64,000 bases of DNA from Fodinibius sp034521915 (GTDB lineage: Bacteria; Bacteroidota; Rhodothermia; Balneolales; Balneolaceae): positions 1 through 64,000 of the forward strand of contig NZ_JAXHLU010000016.1 of assembly GCF_034521915.1 (NCBI RefSeq), written 5' to 3'. The notes beneath the pieces are model-generated. The model was not told the origin of the DNA, ran no database searches, and was given only the letters and a program-made list of their open reading frames with translations. This document shows positions 35,163 through 43,735 of the stretch, one piece after another (positions within the stretch are counted from its first letter, which is position 1; every line of letters begins with the position of its first letter). Made by a program: the position numbers and the translations under genes.

Positions 35163-36171
35163 ATGGAAAATTCACGTCAAAAATATTGGGCCTATTGGCT
35201 TGTTTCTCTTGTTATACTGGTAGTACTGGTATATGTGTTTAAACATGATTTGAACCGAACTTTTAATCCTCTTCCTTCCTCTCCTTCTACGGAATCACAG
35301 CAGGTAACTCCACCGGATATAAATTTATTCTCTCCTAATATTACTTTTCCTGTTGATGGTATATTCAAGCGATTTAGATTATACCGATAAACCGACGGTC
35401 CCATTATATCAATCCTCGAAAATTGTTGAACCGAATATTCAAAAGAATCTTGATACCTCGGGAATGAAGGTTGAAAAGATTAAGCTTAAAAAATCTGAGG
35501 AAAGTGATGAGGAATCCGAGTCGGTTCAACAAGGGCAATCAGCAACGGATATATTTTTTGATCTGCCTGAATTTACAAATAACATTGGTTTCAGCTGGGT
35601 AGCTAATAATCAAAGGGGAGCAACAAGCTTGAATGTACAACAGCAAAATAATCGTCAGCGGTTACCAAATATTGCTCAAATAAACAATAACATGGATTAT
35701 ACCGATGTTGGGCAGAATAATGAGCTTGATGATGAAATAATAGGTGGTTTTGGAAACAGGCGAATAGTTACCCACATTGGAGATTTTAATTATACGAATC
35801 AAACTCTATACAATACGTACCATTCTGATTTTGTCGTCCGCTCGATAGGAGATTACAATACGACTATTCAAAATGTTTTTAATGCATATAATGCCCAGTT
35901 GACTGTAACTCAAAACGGATTATATAACAGTGTAAGACAAGATGTGTATTCAAAAACCGCAATAGGCATTTTTGACAGAACTATAAATGAGCTTCGGCAA
36001 ATGGGGAGCTATAATTTGTTCAGTTCGCAGCAGGCTGGTATATCAAATAGTATCGAGACCATACAGCTTGGTAATTTTAACAGTGTGGAAATTACCCAGA
36101 AAGGGAATAATAACTCCGCGGAAGTGCGTCAGTCTGGTACGGGAAATACAGTGACAATTGATCAGAATTAA
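35163..36171 (+). CDS. Membrane-anchored curlin-repeat protein, interrupted by a one-base frameshift
   Basis: The first frame (35163-35390) has an uncleaved-looking N-terminal membrane helix (YWAYWLVSLVILVVLVYVF) and a Pro/Ser-rich linker. Removing one base from GG at 35358-35359 joins FPVD to VYSSDLDYTDKPTV. The second part has an acidic segment (KKSEESDEESESVQQGQ). It then has a distant repeat region with Q-x-G-x-x-N motifs, and closes with standard curlin repeats (ITQKGNNNSAEVRQSGTGN, VTIDQN). About 335 residues in total. A curlin-repeat protein with a membrane anchor is unusual and could be a base or nucleation factor. Confidence 0.78.
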
Positions 36172-36181
36172 AATCCATAAA

Positions 36182-36202
36182 AGGGAAACAGAATTATTCC
36201 CT
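36182..36202. terminator. Hairpin between convergent curli and DUF4097 genes
   Basis: AGGGAA (36182-36187) and TTCCCT (36197-36202) pair across a 9-base loop, followed on the plus strand by CAAAAACATTTT. It lies 10 bases after the curlin-repeat stop. The stem is short and so the terminator call is weak. Confidence 0.45.
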
Positions 36203-36226
36203 CAAAAACATTTTAATCAAACTAAA

Positions 36227-37198
36227 CTAATTAAACGAAAGTCTTACGGTTCCACCGGAAGTACGGGCCGTCACCTTTGGTCCGCCGCCATTCAGCTTGC
36301 CCTCCACTTCGTTATTTTCCATTTCTCCTGAAAAGTTATTGAGTTTACCGTGGACAAAAGTGCCCTTTAGCCGTAAGTCTACCCCAATATTGTCGGGGAT
36401 CGAAAGGTCTACATTGCCGCCGCTGGTTTTTAAATCAACAAATTGATCTATCTTATTTAAATTAGCCGTAATGCTGCCTCCGCTTGTTGCGGCTTCAATG
36501 CTTCCGCTTATATCCAAAAGTTTGATATGTCCCCCGCTGGTTTTCGCTTGCAGCGTTCCGGCAACGGTGTTGGCACTAATGTGTCCACCGCTTGTTCGAA
36601 CATCGGTGTCTCCTTCAATATTTGAGAGATCTATATGTCCGCCAGAGGTTTTGGCTTCAATTTTTCCTTTTAGATTAGCCAGATTTAGATGTCCTCCGCT
36701 TGTGGTTATCGTTTGATCTCCTTCAAGATTCTTAGCCTCAATATGACCTCCGCTTGTTTTGAGATCAGAACTTATCTCTTTTGGGGTATATACTACAAAT
36801 GAAATAGAAGGCCGATCGTTATTCCATGACGACCAGTTGTTGTTTGCTTTGTGCCTGGCAATGGCTTTGACTGAATTTCCGGATTGTGAAATATCAATCT
36901 CCCATTTATCAAGGTTGGTATCGCTTGGTGTAAGATTTTTGCCATCCTTGCGTACGTACATCTCCACACGAACTGTGTTGGAGTTTGAACCCTCAACGGT
37001 AATGTGTCCGCCTGAAGTACGAACCTGAAGCTCTCCGGGAGCATTAATAGCAAATTCTTCTGTGCGGTACGGATCATCTTGATCGAGTGATCCGGGGTTA
37101 ACTGAAGCAACGGAAGTGCTTATTAAAAGAAGGCTTAAAATGAGTGAAAATGTCAGTGCAACTAAAACTTTGGTTAAGTATGAATTTCGGGTAGTCAT
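36227..37198 (-). CDS. DUF4097 beta-helix-type repeat protein
   Basis: The 323-residue protein starts with a signal peptide (VLVALTFSLILSLLLISTSVAS). The DUF4097 region has nine TSGG motifs. Six of them, in the middle, recur at exactly 18-residue intervals (TSGGHIEAKNLEGD, TSGGHLNLANLKGK, TSGGHIDLSNIEGD, and so on), which is the rung length expected of a beta-helix or similar solenoid. Proteins of this kind are common in this phylum and often lie beside sigma factors or two-component genes. Function is unknown. It is convergent with the curli genes and not obviously part of them. Confidence 0.87.
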   Translation of the reverse strand: MTTRNSYLTKVLVALTFSLILSLLLISTSVASVNPGSLDQDDPYRTEEFAINAPGELQVRTSGGHITVEGSNSNTVRVEMYVRKDGKNLTPSDTNLDKWEIDISQSGNSVKAIARHKANNNWSSWNNDRPSISFVVYTPKEISSDLKTSGGHIEAKNLEGDQTITTSGGHLNLANLKGKIEAKTSGGHIDLSNIEGDTDVRTSGGHISANTVAGTLQAKTSGGHIKLLDISGSIEAATSGGSITANLNKIDQFVDLKTSGGNVDLSIPDNIGVDLRLKGTFVHGKLNNFSGEMENNEVEGKLNGGGPKVTARTSGGTVRLSFN

Positions 37199-37361
37199 AA
37201 GTTCTCCTCGTTATATTGATGAAATTTCAGTTTTCCTATACGCTAATAAATGTAAAGAGTTTCACAGATTATAGAATTGATAAAGAGTTTGGAGGTAGGA
37301 GAGCTGCTGTCAATTCATTATTTTCAGACAGCTAAGAAATAGGATAAAATGAAAGTTACTT

Positions 37362-38213
37362 ATGAAGTTACCGTTTGTACTTGCCAAGCGATTTGTGGCG
37401 GGAGAATCATTTGATCAGGCCAAGTCCAAAGTTAAAGCGCTGAATGAAAAAGGAATAAAGATAACGCTCGATTTGCTGGGCGAAAATGTAGAAGACCGGC
37501 AAACAGCAGATGAGACCGTCGAGAACTATATACAGCTACTTAATGATATCAATGAATCGGAGTTAGATAGCACGATATCAATCAAGCTTACCATGATAGG
37601 GCTGGATATAGACCGCAATTACTGCAAAGAGAATCTGTTTAGATTGCTCGATGTTGCCCGTGAGAACGATCAGTTTGTCCGCATTGACATGGAAGGGTCT
37701 GATTATACTCAAGAGACCATCGACCTGTTTAAGGAAGCTTTTCAAGAATATGGCAAGCATGTAGGTATTGTGATTCAGGCCTATCTGCATCGCACTAAAA
37801 AAGATATCGACGAGCTGGCCGAAATTGGTGCCGATGTACGACTTTGCAAGGGGGCCTACAAAGAGCCCAAAGATATTGCTCTGCAAAAAATGGATGACAT
37901 TCGCGAGGCATTTAAAGAATACGCTAAAGTGTTACTGAATAATACTCCTTATCCGCGCATTGCCACGCATGATGACGAGTTGATAAATTGGACCAAAGAG
38001 TATACCCGGGAAAACGATATAGGGAAATCTCGATTTGAGTTTCAGATGCTTTATGGATTACGCCAGGAAACGATGGAAGAGTTTGCTGCCAATGGGTACA
38101 ATGCCCGCATTTACGTGCCCTTTGGTACCATGTGGTTTCCCTATTTTAAGCGCCGCCTGTTGGAGCGCAAAGAAAACTTTTGGTTTGTCCTTACTACGCT
38201 ATTCCAAAAATAA
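37362..38213 (+). CDS. Proline dehydrogenase
   Basis: Proline dehydrogenase oxidises L-proline to pyrroline-5-carboxylate with FAD, passing electrons to the quinone pool. The 283-residue single-domain protein has the TIM-barrel features ISIKLTMIGLDIDRNYC, FVRIDMEGSDYTQETIDLF, VRLCKGAYKEPKDIA, and the C-terminal RRLLERKENFWFV, in which the paired arginines bind the proline carboxylate. Pyrroline-5-carboxylate dehydrogenase is not in the window. Its start MKLPFVLAKRFVAG matches short bacterial PRODH forms. Proline and histidine degradation both yield glutamate, so their joint presence suggests amino acid catabolism. Confidence 0.92.
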   Translation: MKLPFVLAKRFVAGESFDQAKSKVKALNEKGIKITLDLLGENVEDRQTADETVENYIQLLNDINESELDSTISIKLTMIGLDIDRNYCKENLFRLLDVARENDQFVRIDMEGSDYTQETIDLFKEAFQEYGKHVGIVIQAYLHRTKKDIDELAEIGADVRLCKGAYKEPKDIALQKMDDIREAFKEYAKVLLNNTPYPRIATHDDELINWTKEYTRENDIGKSRFEFQMLYGLRQETMEEFAANGYNARIYVPFGTMWFPYFKRRLLERKENFWFVLTTLFQK

Positions 38214-38219
38214 TAGCCC

Positions 38220-38594
38220 ATGGGTATTCCCCCAGAAATACATCGATATATTATTGCCGGACTGTTTGTAATTACGGGGATACTCCATTTTCTAAAGCCA
38301 AAATTCTTTACTGGCATTATGCCTGATTATATTCCCTATCACCTTGCAATGGTGTATGCCAGTGGGGCGGCAGAAATGCTTGGCGGATTGGGCATCCTAT
38401 TTGAGAAAACTCAAGTATGGGCGGGCTGGGGCCTTATTCTTCTGCTGATTGCCGTATTCCCCGCCAATATCAATATGACGGTCGAATCAATTCAGAAATC
38501 GGGATATACTTCCTTATTCAGCATAGCAACCATTGTTCGGCTGCCTCTACAATTTGTCTTAATCTACTGGGTTTATTGGGCGTGTTTACGTTGA
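38220..38594 (+). CDS. DoxX-family small membrane protein
   Basis: The 124-residue protein has four predicted membrane segments. It begins with a helix ending LFVITGILHFLKPKFFTGIMPDYIPYHL, a motif of the DoxX-like family, followed by AMVYASGAAEMLGGLGILF and two more helices. Biochemical role is unknown in most members; some are thought to couple oxidative stress and quinones. The start lies 6 bases after the proline dehydrogenase stop, so cotranscription is likely. Confidence 0.85.
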   Translation: MGIPPEIHRYIIAGLFVITGILHFLKPKFFTGIMPDYIPYHLAMVYASGAAEMLGGLGILFEKTQVWAGWGLILLLIAVFPANINMTVESIQKSGYTSLFSIATIVRLPLQFVLIYWVYWACLR

Positions 38595-38654
38595 GTGAGA
38601 TGGCAAATGTAAAAAGTGAAAAGGGTTTTATGTTTCACTTTTGCCGTCTCACTT
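38592..38654. terminator. Hairpin after the DoxX gene
   Basis: GTGAGATGGCAAA.../...AAAAGTGAAA on the left pairs with TTTCACTTTT.../GCCGTCTCAC on the right across an 11-base loop, an imperfect 20-bp stem beginning at the DoxX stop. It covers the GTG at 38616, an alternative start for the next gene, and so argues for the later ATG at 38676. Similar long hairpins with AAGTGAAA arms are frequent in Bacteroidota genomes. Confidence 0.6.
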
Positions 38655-38675
38655 CTGCCTATTACATTACGTTTT

Positions 38676-40829
38676 ATGAATGAATGGACGCCGTACAAGT
38701 ACTCAAAAGTTTTTATACCAATTGGCGTTGGAATTATTTTCCTCTTCCTTCCCCTGCTCGGCGATTTCCATATCGAGTCTGCCATACTGGTTTCTTTAGT
38801 GGGATGTTTCTGGGGCGGAATTCGGGCAAATAGTCCATCAACAGAAAGAGATTTTTATGCTGCCCTTAGAATTGTCGGTTATTTGTTTTTAGTGGGTTTA
38901 CCATTGCTTGTAAAAGCCCTGTTTACGGGCTGTTTCAGCATTCACGGGCTGGCATTTTGGCTGCTATTTCCCCTACCCAGCGTTTTCTTTGGTTATGCAA
39001 TCGGTCGACTCATCCGCAGTCTAAAATTACCTTATGCAAAGGCGATAACAGTTGGGATTCTGTTATTTATAGGAGTTGGCTTTCTTTTGATTGAATTACT
39101 GATCTATCCCCAGGTCTACTTTTTTAATCACGTTTGGGGTGGCTGGCCGGGACCCATTTATGATGAGGTTGTGAGAATAAATGGAGCCACTGTCTTTTTC
39201 CGAATGTTGACATTGTTGTGGGCTGTTCTTCTCTGGCATATCCCTGTTTTGGATAAAGATCGATATACTAAATGGATTGTGGGATTCTCGGCGGTTGCAA
39301 TTTTGATCAGTTATACCCAGCTAACGGAGTTTGGCATCAACTCTCCACGATCTTATCTGCAAAAGGTTTTGGGCGGACATCAGTCCACAGAGCACTTCGA
39401 GTTGTATTACGATAAACGACTTTACAGCGATTATGAAATCGATTTGATAGCACAAGAGCACGAGTTTTATTTTGATCAGATTTCCAGTCAGCTTGCACTG
39501 GCAGATAGAGATACAGCGGATAAAATAGAAAGCTACTTATACGGACATCCTTGGCAGAAAAAAAAGTTAGTGGGGGCCAAGTTTACCAGTTATGTGCCGG
39601 TGTGGCTGGAGCAGGATCAGCTGCATATTGCCAAAGAGCAGCTTGACAGCAGTCTTAAACATGAGCTGGTTCACGTAATGGCCAAACAATTTGGCAACTG
39701 GTTTAATGCCAGCTGGAGTATCGGTTTAATTGAAGGCGTTGCTGTAGCTATTGACGGAGGTTCCTCATCAACTTCAACGATTCATCAAATAGTGGTATCC
39801 GAAAAGCCATATCCCTCGGCCAAAGAACTGGAAAGGGCGTTTTCGTTTTGGGGATTTTACGGTGGACGTTCGGGCGTTAATTATACTACCAGCGGGTCGT
39901 TTGTTCGCGTTTTGATGCAAAACTATCCTATAGATTATTTGAAGGAAGCGTATCGGACCGGAAATTTAGAACAGGCGTATCAATCGGATTGGCAAAAATT
40001 AGCGAATGAGTGGCATGCAGTGCTGGATACGGTGGAGGTAGATTCTATAGATCAACAGGTTGCGCGGCGTATTTTTGGGATGCAATCGCTGTTTGAGAAA
40101 AAGTGTCCGCACGTAGTTTCTGATTTTGCTGCTGCGCATGATAATTATCGTTTTTCTTTGGCAAATCGGGATACCGCACAGGCATTACAATTTTTAGATC
40201 GGGCGTTGGTGGAAACGGATAGCGCAGAACCGATAAAAACAGAATGGAGCTATCGTAATTTGTTAACGGGGTATTCCGAAAAAATACGTCAGGCGGCAAC
40301 ACTCAGTGATACCACCGTAGATTTGCAGCTTCTGTATGCAGATGCATTTGCCATGACTGATAACTGGCAACAGGCGGAGAGGCATCGTTCGAAAGGGCAG
40401 AAGTTATTTGCCGAAAATCCTGATTCAGTGCTAAAACCGGCTTTGGAAACACGATCGGATCGCAGGCAGTGGGAGATTTATCGACAGATGACGTATGACC
40501 GTATTTTGCCTGATTCTGCTGCGTTTGAGATATCGCTACACCGAACAAAGGTTCGAAGTGTACGCAAGGCAATCGAACAGGAACGCTGGCAAGAAGTAAG
40601 AATGTATGCTGATCAGTTATCGGAGGAATCGCTAAAGCAGAAATTTTTTGACGATTACCAGCGGCTGATTCATCACTTGGCCTTTCAAAATAAAATGAGT
40701 TTAGCTGAGCAACTTATGGAACAATTAAAGGAACTGCCGCTGCGAAATCGCTATCGCGAGCGATTGCAACAAGAAGGAGTGTGGATACAATTTTTGGAAA
40801 CTGAAAAAGTTATTGGAAACTATGATTAA
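38676..40829 (+). CDS. Large membrane protein with HExxH peptidase-like domain
   Basis: The start chosen is the ATG at 38676, since the earlier GTG at 38616 falls within a hairpin; the length is then 717 residues. Residues 10-215 contain about seven membrane helices. A soluble part follows, with KHELVHVMAKQFG (His 329) as an HExxH zinc motif and SWSIGLIEGVAVAIDG downstream, where the third zinc ligand Glu is expected. This is a gluzincin/peptidase MA-like layout. The last 250 residues are helical, TPR-like. I do not know a characterised homologue. Function is inferred from motifs only. Confidence 0.75.
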   Translation: MNEWTPYKYSKVFIPIGVGIIFLFLPLLGDFHIESAILVSLVGCFWGGIRANSPSTERDFYAALRIVGYLFLVGLPLLVKALFTGCFSIHGLAFWLLFPLPSVFFGYAIGRLIRSLKLPYAKAITVGILLFIGVGFLLIELLIYPQVYFFNHVWGGWPGPIYDEVVRINGATVFFRMLTLLWAVLLWHIPVLDKDRYTKWIVGFSAVAILISYTQLTEFGINSPRSYLQKVLGGHQSTEHFELYYDKRLYSDYEIDLIAQEHEFYFDQISSQLALADRDTADKIESYLYGHPWQKKKLVGAKFTSYVPVWLEQDQLHIAKEQLDSSLKHELVHVMAKQFGNWFNASWSIGLIEGVAVAIDGGSSSTSTIHQIVVSEKPYPSAKELERAFSFWGFYGGRSGVNYTTSGSFVRVLMQNYPIDYLKEAYRTGNLEQAYQSDWQKLANEWHAVLDTVEVDSIDQQVARRIFGMQSLFEKKCPHVVSDFAAAHDNYRFSLANRDTAQALQFLDRALVETDSAEPIKTEWSYRNLLTGYSEKIRQAATLSDTTVDLQLLYADAFAMTDNWQQAERHRSKGQKLFAENPDSVLKPALETRSDRRQWEIYRQMTYDRILPDSAAFEISLHRTKVRSVRKAIEQERWQEVRMYADQLSEESLKQKFFDDYQRLIHHLAFQNKMSLAEQLMEQLKELPLRNRYRERLQQEGVWIQFLETEKVIGNYD

Positions 40830-40877
40830 AATGTTACTAATTTGGCATTAACGAAAACATTTGAGAAATATTAAGCA

Positions 40878-41435
40878 ATGAGAGAATACACGCTGTCATT
40901 TTTGGAAGCCAATATTTATTCCCTGGTAGTATACGCACCCATTATTGCCGGATATTTTGTGCCTTATGGATTACTATATGGATGGTCGGCATTTGGGACG
41001 GATATTGTGCAGGCACTTAATAATCCGCTATTATTTTTAGCAGCCATATTTATTGGAATTGCGGTGCATGAGTTTATTCACGGGATAAGCTGGTGGTGGC
41101 TGGATGATATTCCGTGGGAGAATATTCACTTTGGCTTTAAGTGGGCGGTTTTGACGCCGTATGTGCACTGCCCTGAGCCCATAGAAGTAAGCAATTATCG
41201 CTGGGGTGTAGCTATGCCCGGTATTATATTAGGAGTTTTGCCCTATTTGATTGCGTTGATATTACAGAATGGCTGGTTGCTGGCCTTTGGGTTATTTTTT
41301 ACCCTTACCGCCAGCGGAGACATCTTAATTCTTTGGTTATTGCGTAATGTAAGAGGCGGTAAAAAAGTACAAGATCATCCAGACTTAGTCGGTTGTCGCG
41401 TTGTTGATGAAAATTTAAATATTACCACACCATGA
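40878..41435 (+). CDS. DUF3267 putative zincin membrane peptidase
   Basis: The 185-residue protein has about four membrane helices. Residue 64 begins the HEFIHG motif within the second helix (IGIAVHEFIHGISWWWL), a zinc motif typical of DUF3267 proteins, relatives of site-2 proteases. A second motif of this class is seen in the AMPGIILGVLPYL region. Substrate unknown. Its stop overlaps the next gene's start by 4 bases (ATGA), so these two are coupled. It also follows another HExxH membrane protein. Confidence 0.82.
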   Translation: MREYTLSFLEANIYSLVVYAPIIAGYFVPYGLLYGWSAFGTDIVQALNNPLLFLAAIFIGIAVHEFIHGISWWWLDDIPWENIHFGFKWAVLTPYVHCPEPIEVSNYRWGVAMPGIILGVLPYLIALILQNGWLLAFGLFFTLTASGDILILWLLRNVRGGKKVQDHPDLVGCRVVDENLNITTP

Positions 41436-42100
41436 GTGAAGAAAAGTTTATTCCTCATTCTGATTACCAAGAATATCCGGTAGAGGAGATGCGAGAGCGA
41501 GCCCGTTCGTTTTATGAAGAGATGAAACGACGTCGGACGGTTCGTGAATTTTCGGATCGTGAGGTGCCGAGAGAGATTATTAAAGATTGCATTCGGGCGG
41601 CCGGTACGGCTCCCAATGGAGCTAATAAACAGCCATGGCATTTCGCGGTTGTTAGCGATCCTGATGTTAAAAAGGAAATTCGTAAAGCGGCCGAAGAAGA
41701 GGAGAAAGAATTTTACGAGCGCAGAGCTACTGATGAATGGCTGGAGGCGTTAGCCCCTCTTGGTACCGATGCCGATAAACCTTTTCTGGAAGAGGCACCC
41801 TATCTAATTGCCATTTTTTCTGAGAGTTACGGTATCAAAGAGAACGGAGAAAAAGAAACGCATTATTACGTTAAGGAGTCGGTTGGGATTGCTACAGGTA
41901 TGTTAATTACGGCTATCCACAATGCCGGATTGGTCTCTCTTACACATACCCCCAGTCCTATGGGATTTCTGAACGAAATATTAGATCGTCCGGAAAATGA
42001 ACGCCCGTTTTTATTGCTGGTCGTGGGGTATCCAAAAGAGGATGTAAAAGTGCCGGATATCAGTAAAAAGTCGCTGGATGAAATTACCAGTTTTATATAA
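41432..42100 (+). CDS. Nitroreductase-fold flavoprotein similar to iodotyrosine deiodinase (IYD)
   Basis: The 222-residue protein is an FMN nitroreductase-fold enzyme, with RRRTVREFSDREVPREII and AAGTAPNGANKQPWHFAVV at the FMN site. It is closest by memory to vertebrate IYD rather than to ordinary nitroreductases. The substrate-lid residues, human Glu157, Tyr161 and Lys182, correspond to Glu91, Tyr95 and Lys116 with exactly the same spacing, and Trp is also kept 8 residues after Tyr. The tail YYVKESVGIATGMLITAIHN and NAGLVSLTHTPSP also match. IYD reductively removes iodide from halotyrosines. Its overlap with the DUF3267 gene (4 bases) implies coexpression. Confidence 0.88.
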   Translation: MSEEKFIPHSDYQEYPVEEMRERARSFYEEMKRRRTVREFSDREVPREIIKDCIRAAGTAPNGANKQPWHFAVVSDPDVKKEIRKAAEEEEKEFYERRATDEWLEALAPLGTDADKPFLEEAPYLIAIFSESYGIKENGEKETHYYVKESVGIATGMLITAIHNAGLVSLTHTPSPMGFLNEILDRPENERPFLLLVVGYPKEDVKVPDISKKSLDEITSFI

Positions 42101-42216
42101 TTATCTGCGTTATGTGAGGTAGTTGTTTTATTGTTAATGCAGAAATGTTTTATTATTAGAGCATTTAGGTTTTAGGTTCAGCATTTTTATCACAAGTATT
42201 TTTTAGGGATAACTAT

Positions 42217-43731
42217 ATGGGAGACAAAATGAGTAGTAGTAATCGTTTAAAGCGATATGAGTTGGCTATCGAGGGGTCAGATATTTGTATCTGGGATTGG
42301 ATGGATGTTGAAAATAAAGAACAGTGGTGGTCGCCCGGATTTTATGATAAGCTGGGATACCAAGAGGATGAAATTGATGCAAATATTGATAATTTCAAGT
42401 CGCTGCTTCATCCTGATGATGTAGACAAAGTATTTGGTGCTTTGAATGATCATTTTAACACTGGAGAGCCCCTCTCGTTAGAATATCGATTGCAGACCAA
42501 ATCAGGGGAATACAAGTGGTTCCGGGGTTCGGCTAAAGCTACCTTTGATGCCGATGGCAATCCCACAAGTGTGGCAGGAAGCATTATCGATATTGATGAT
42601 CGTAAAGAGGTAGAACTGAAATTAGAAAAGGACCATAATCTGCTGCGTACTATAATTGATAACATTCCGGCCTGTGTTTATGTAAAAGATCTGGATGGAC
42701 GCAAGGTACTGGCGAATCGTTCCGAGTATGAATTATGGGGCTTTGACCGGGAGGAACAGATCCTCGGAAAGAGGGATGCCGACTTAAGCAAGGAGGGAAT
42801 TGCAGCACTTTCGGAAAATGAAGACCAAGAGGTTCTGGAAACGGGTGAGCCTATAATTGATAAAGATGCATACACCGAGATTGATGGCAAGGAATATGTT
42901 CTGCTGGTTTCCAAGCTCCCTTTAAAAGATAGCAATGGAAACATAGTGGGACTGGTTGGTATCAGTAATGATATTACCGAGCGCAAAAAAATGGAGAATA
43001 AACTGCGCGAACGGAATCAGCAGCTTGAAAAGCTTAACAATATGACGAATAAAATTTATTCGGTTGTTGGTCACGATCTTAAGACTCCGCTGTCATCTAT
43101 TTTGGGTTTATCTGACTTGTTGCTTAGTGACATAGACTCCGAGGATGAGGAGGACTTAAAAGACAATCTGAGTATTATCCGCCAATCGGCGCTAAAGATG
43201 TCAGACTTGTTAGGTGATCTGCTGAACTGGGCACGTATCCAAACAGGTGATTTATCGCTGAATAAAACGGAGTTTTCAATATCCGAAACCGTTCGGGATA
43301 CTATTGATTTACTTGCCATTACGGCCGAGCAGAAGGGTATTAGCTTACAGTTTGAAAATGAAGAATCATTTCAGGTGTATGCTGACAAGCAATTAATTGC
43401 CACGATCATTCGAAACTTCATCTCCAATGCCCTTAAGTTTTCTGATGAAGGGGATACTGTGGCAGTGAGTGTGCATCGTGATGAGAAGCATTGGCACCTG
43501 TCGGTTGAGGATGAAGGGGTGGGGATGTCTGAGGAAAACATTGAGCGGCTTTTTGATAATCGTAAGCATCCCCAAAAAGAGGGCACCCAAAACGAAAAGG
43601 GCAGTGGTATTGGATTACGGCTTTGCAAGGAACTTGCAGAGCGGCACGGTGGACAAATATCGGTTGAAAGTGAACTCGGGAAAGGCTCAACATTTACATT
43701 AAGCATTCCCATTAATCAGGGCTCAGAGTAG
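42217..43731 (+). CDS. PAS-domain sensor histidine kinase
   Basis: The 504-residue protein has no membrane segment. Two PAS/PAC domains (about 12-130 and 140-265) are followed by a HisKA dimerisation domain with phosphoacceptor motif VVGHDLKTPLSSILGLSDLL. The HATPase domain has N, G1 and G2 boxes (IIRNFISNALKFSDEG, VEDEGVGMS, GSGIGLRLCKELAERHGG). The first PAS has the PAS-fold-3 look of WWSPGFYDKLGYQEDEID. It is probably a cytoplasmic redox or light or ligand sensor. No response regulator gene is adjacent, so it is an orphan kinase here. Confidence 0.9.
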   Translation: MGDKMSSSNRLKRYELAIEGSDICIWDWMDVENKEQWWSPGFYDKLGYQEDEIDANIDNFKSLLHPDDVDKVFGALNDHFNTGEPLSLEYRLQTKSGEYKWFRGSAKATFDADGNPTSVAGSIIDIDDRKEVELKLEKDHNLLRTIIDNIPACVYVKDLDGRKVLANRSEYELWGFDREEQILGKRDADLSKEGIAALSENEDQEVLETGEPIIDKDAYTEIDGKEYVLLVSKLPLKDSNGNIVGLVGISNDITERKKMENKLRERNQQLEKLNNMTNKIYSVVGHDLKTPLSSILGLSDLLLSDIDSEDEEDLKDNLSIIRQSALKMSDLLGDLLNWARIQTGDLSLNKTEFSISETVRDTIDLLAITAEQKGISLQFENEESFQVYADKQLIATIIRNFISNALKFSDEGDTVAVSVHRDEKHWHLSVEDEGVGMSEENIERLFDNRKHPQKEGTQNEKGSGIGLRLCKELAERHGGQISVESELGKGSTFTLSIPINQGSE

Positions 43732-43735
43732 GAAA

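Noticed and set aside
38616..38675. GTG at 38616 as the start of the HELVH membrane protein.
   Set aside because: It lies in a hairpin that ends the DoxX transcript. The ATG at 38676 is a better start.
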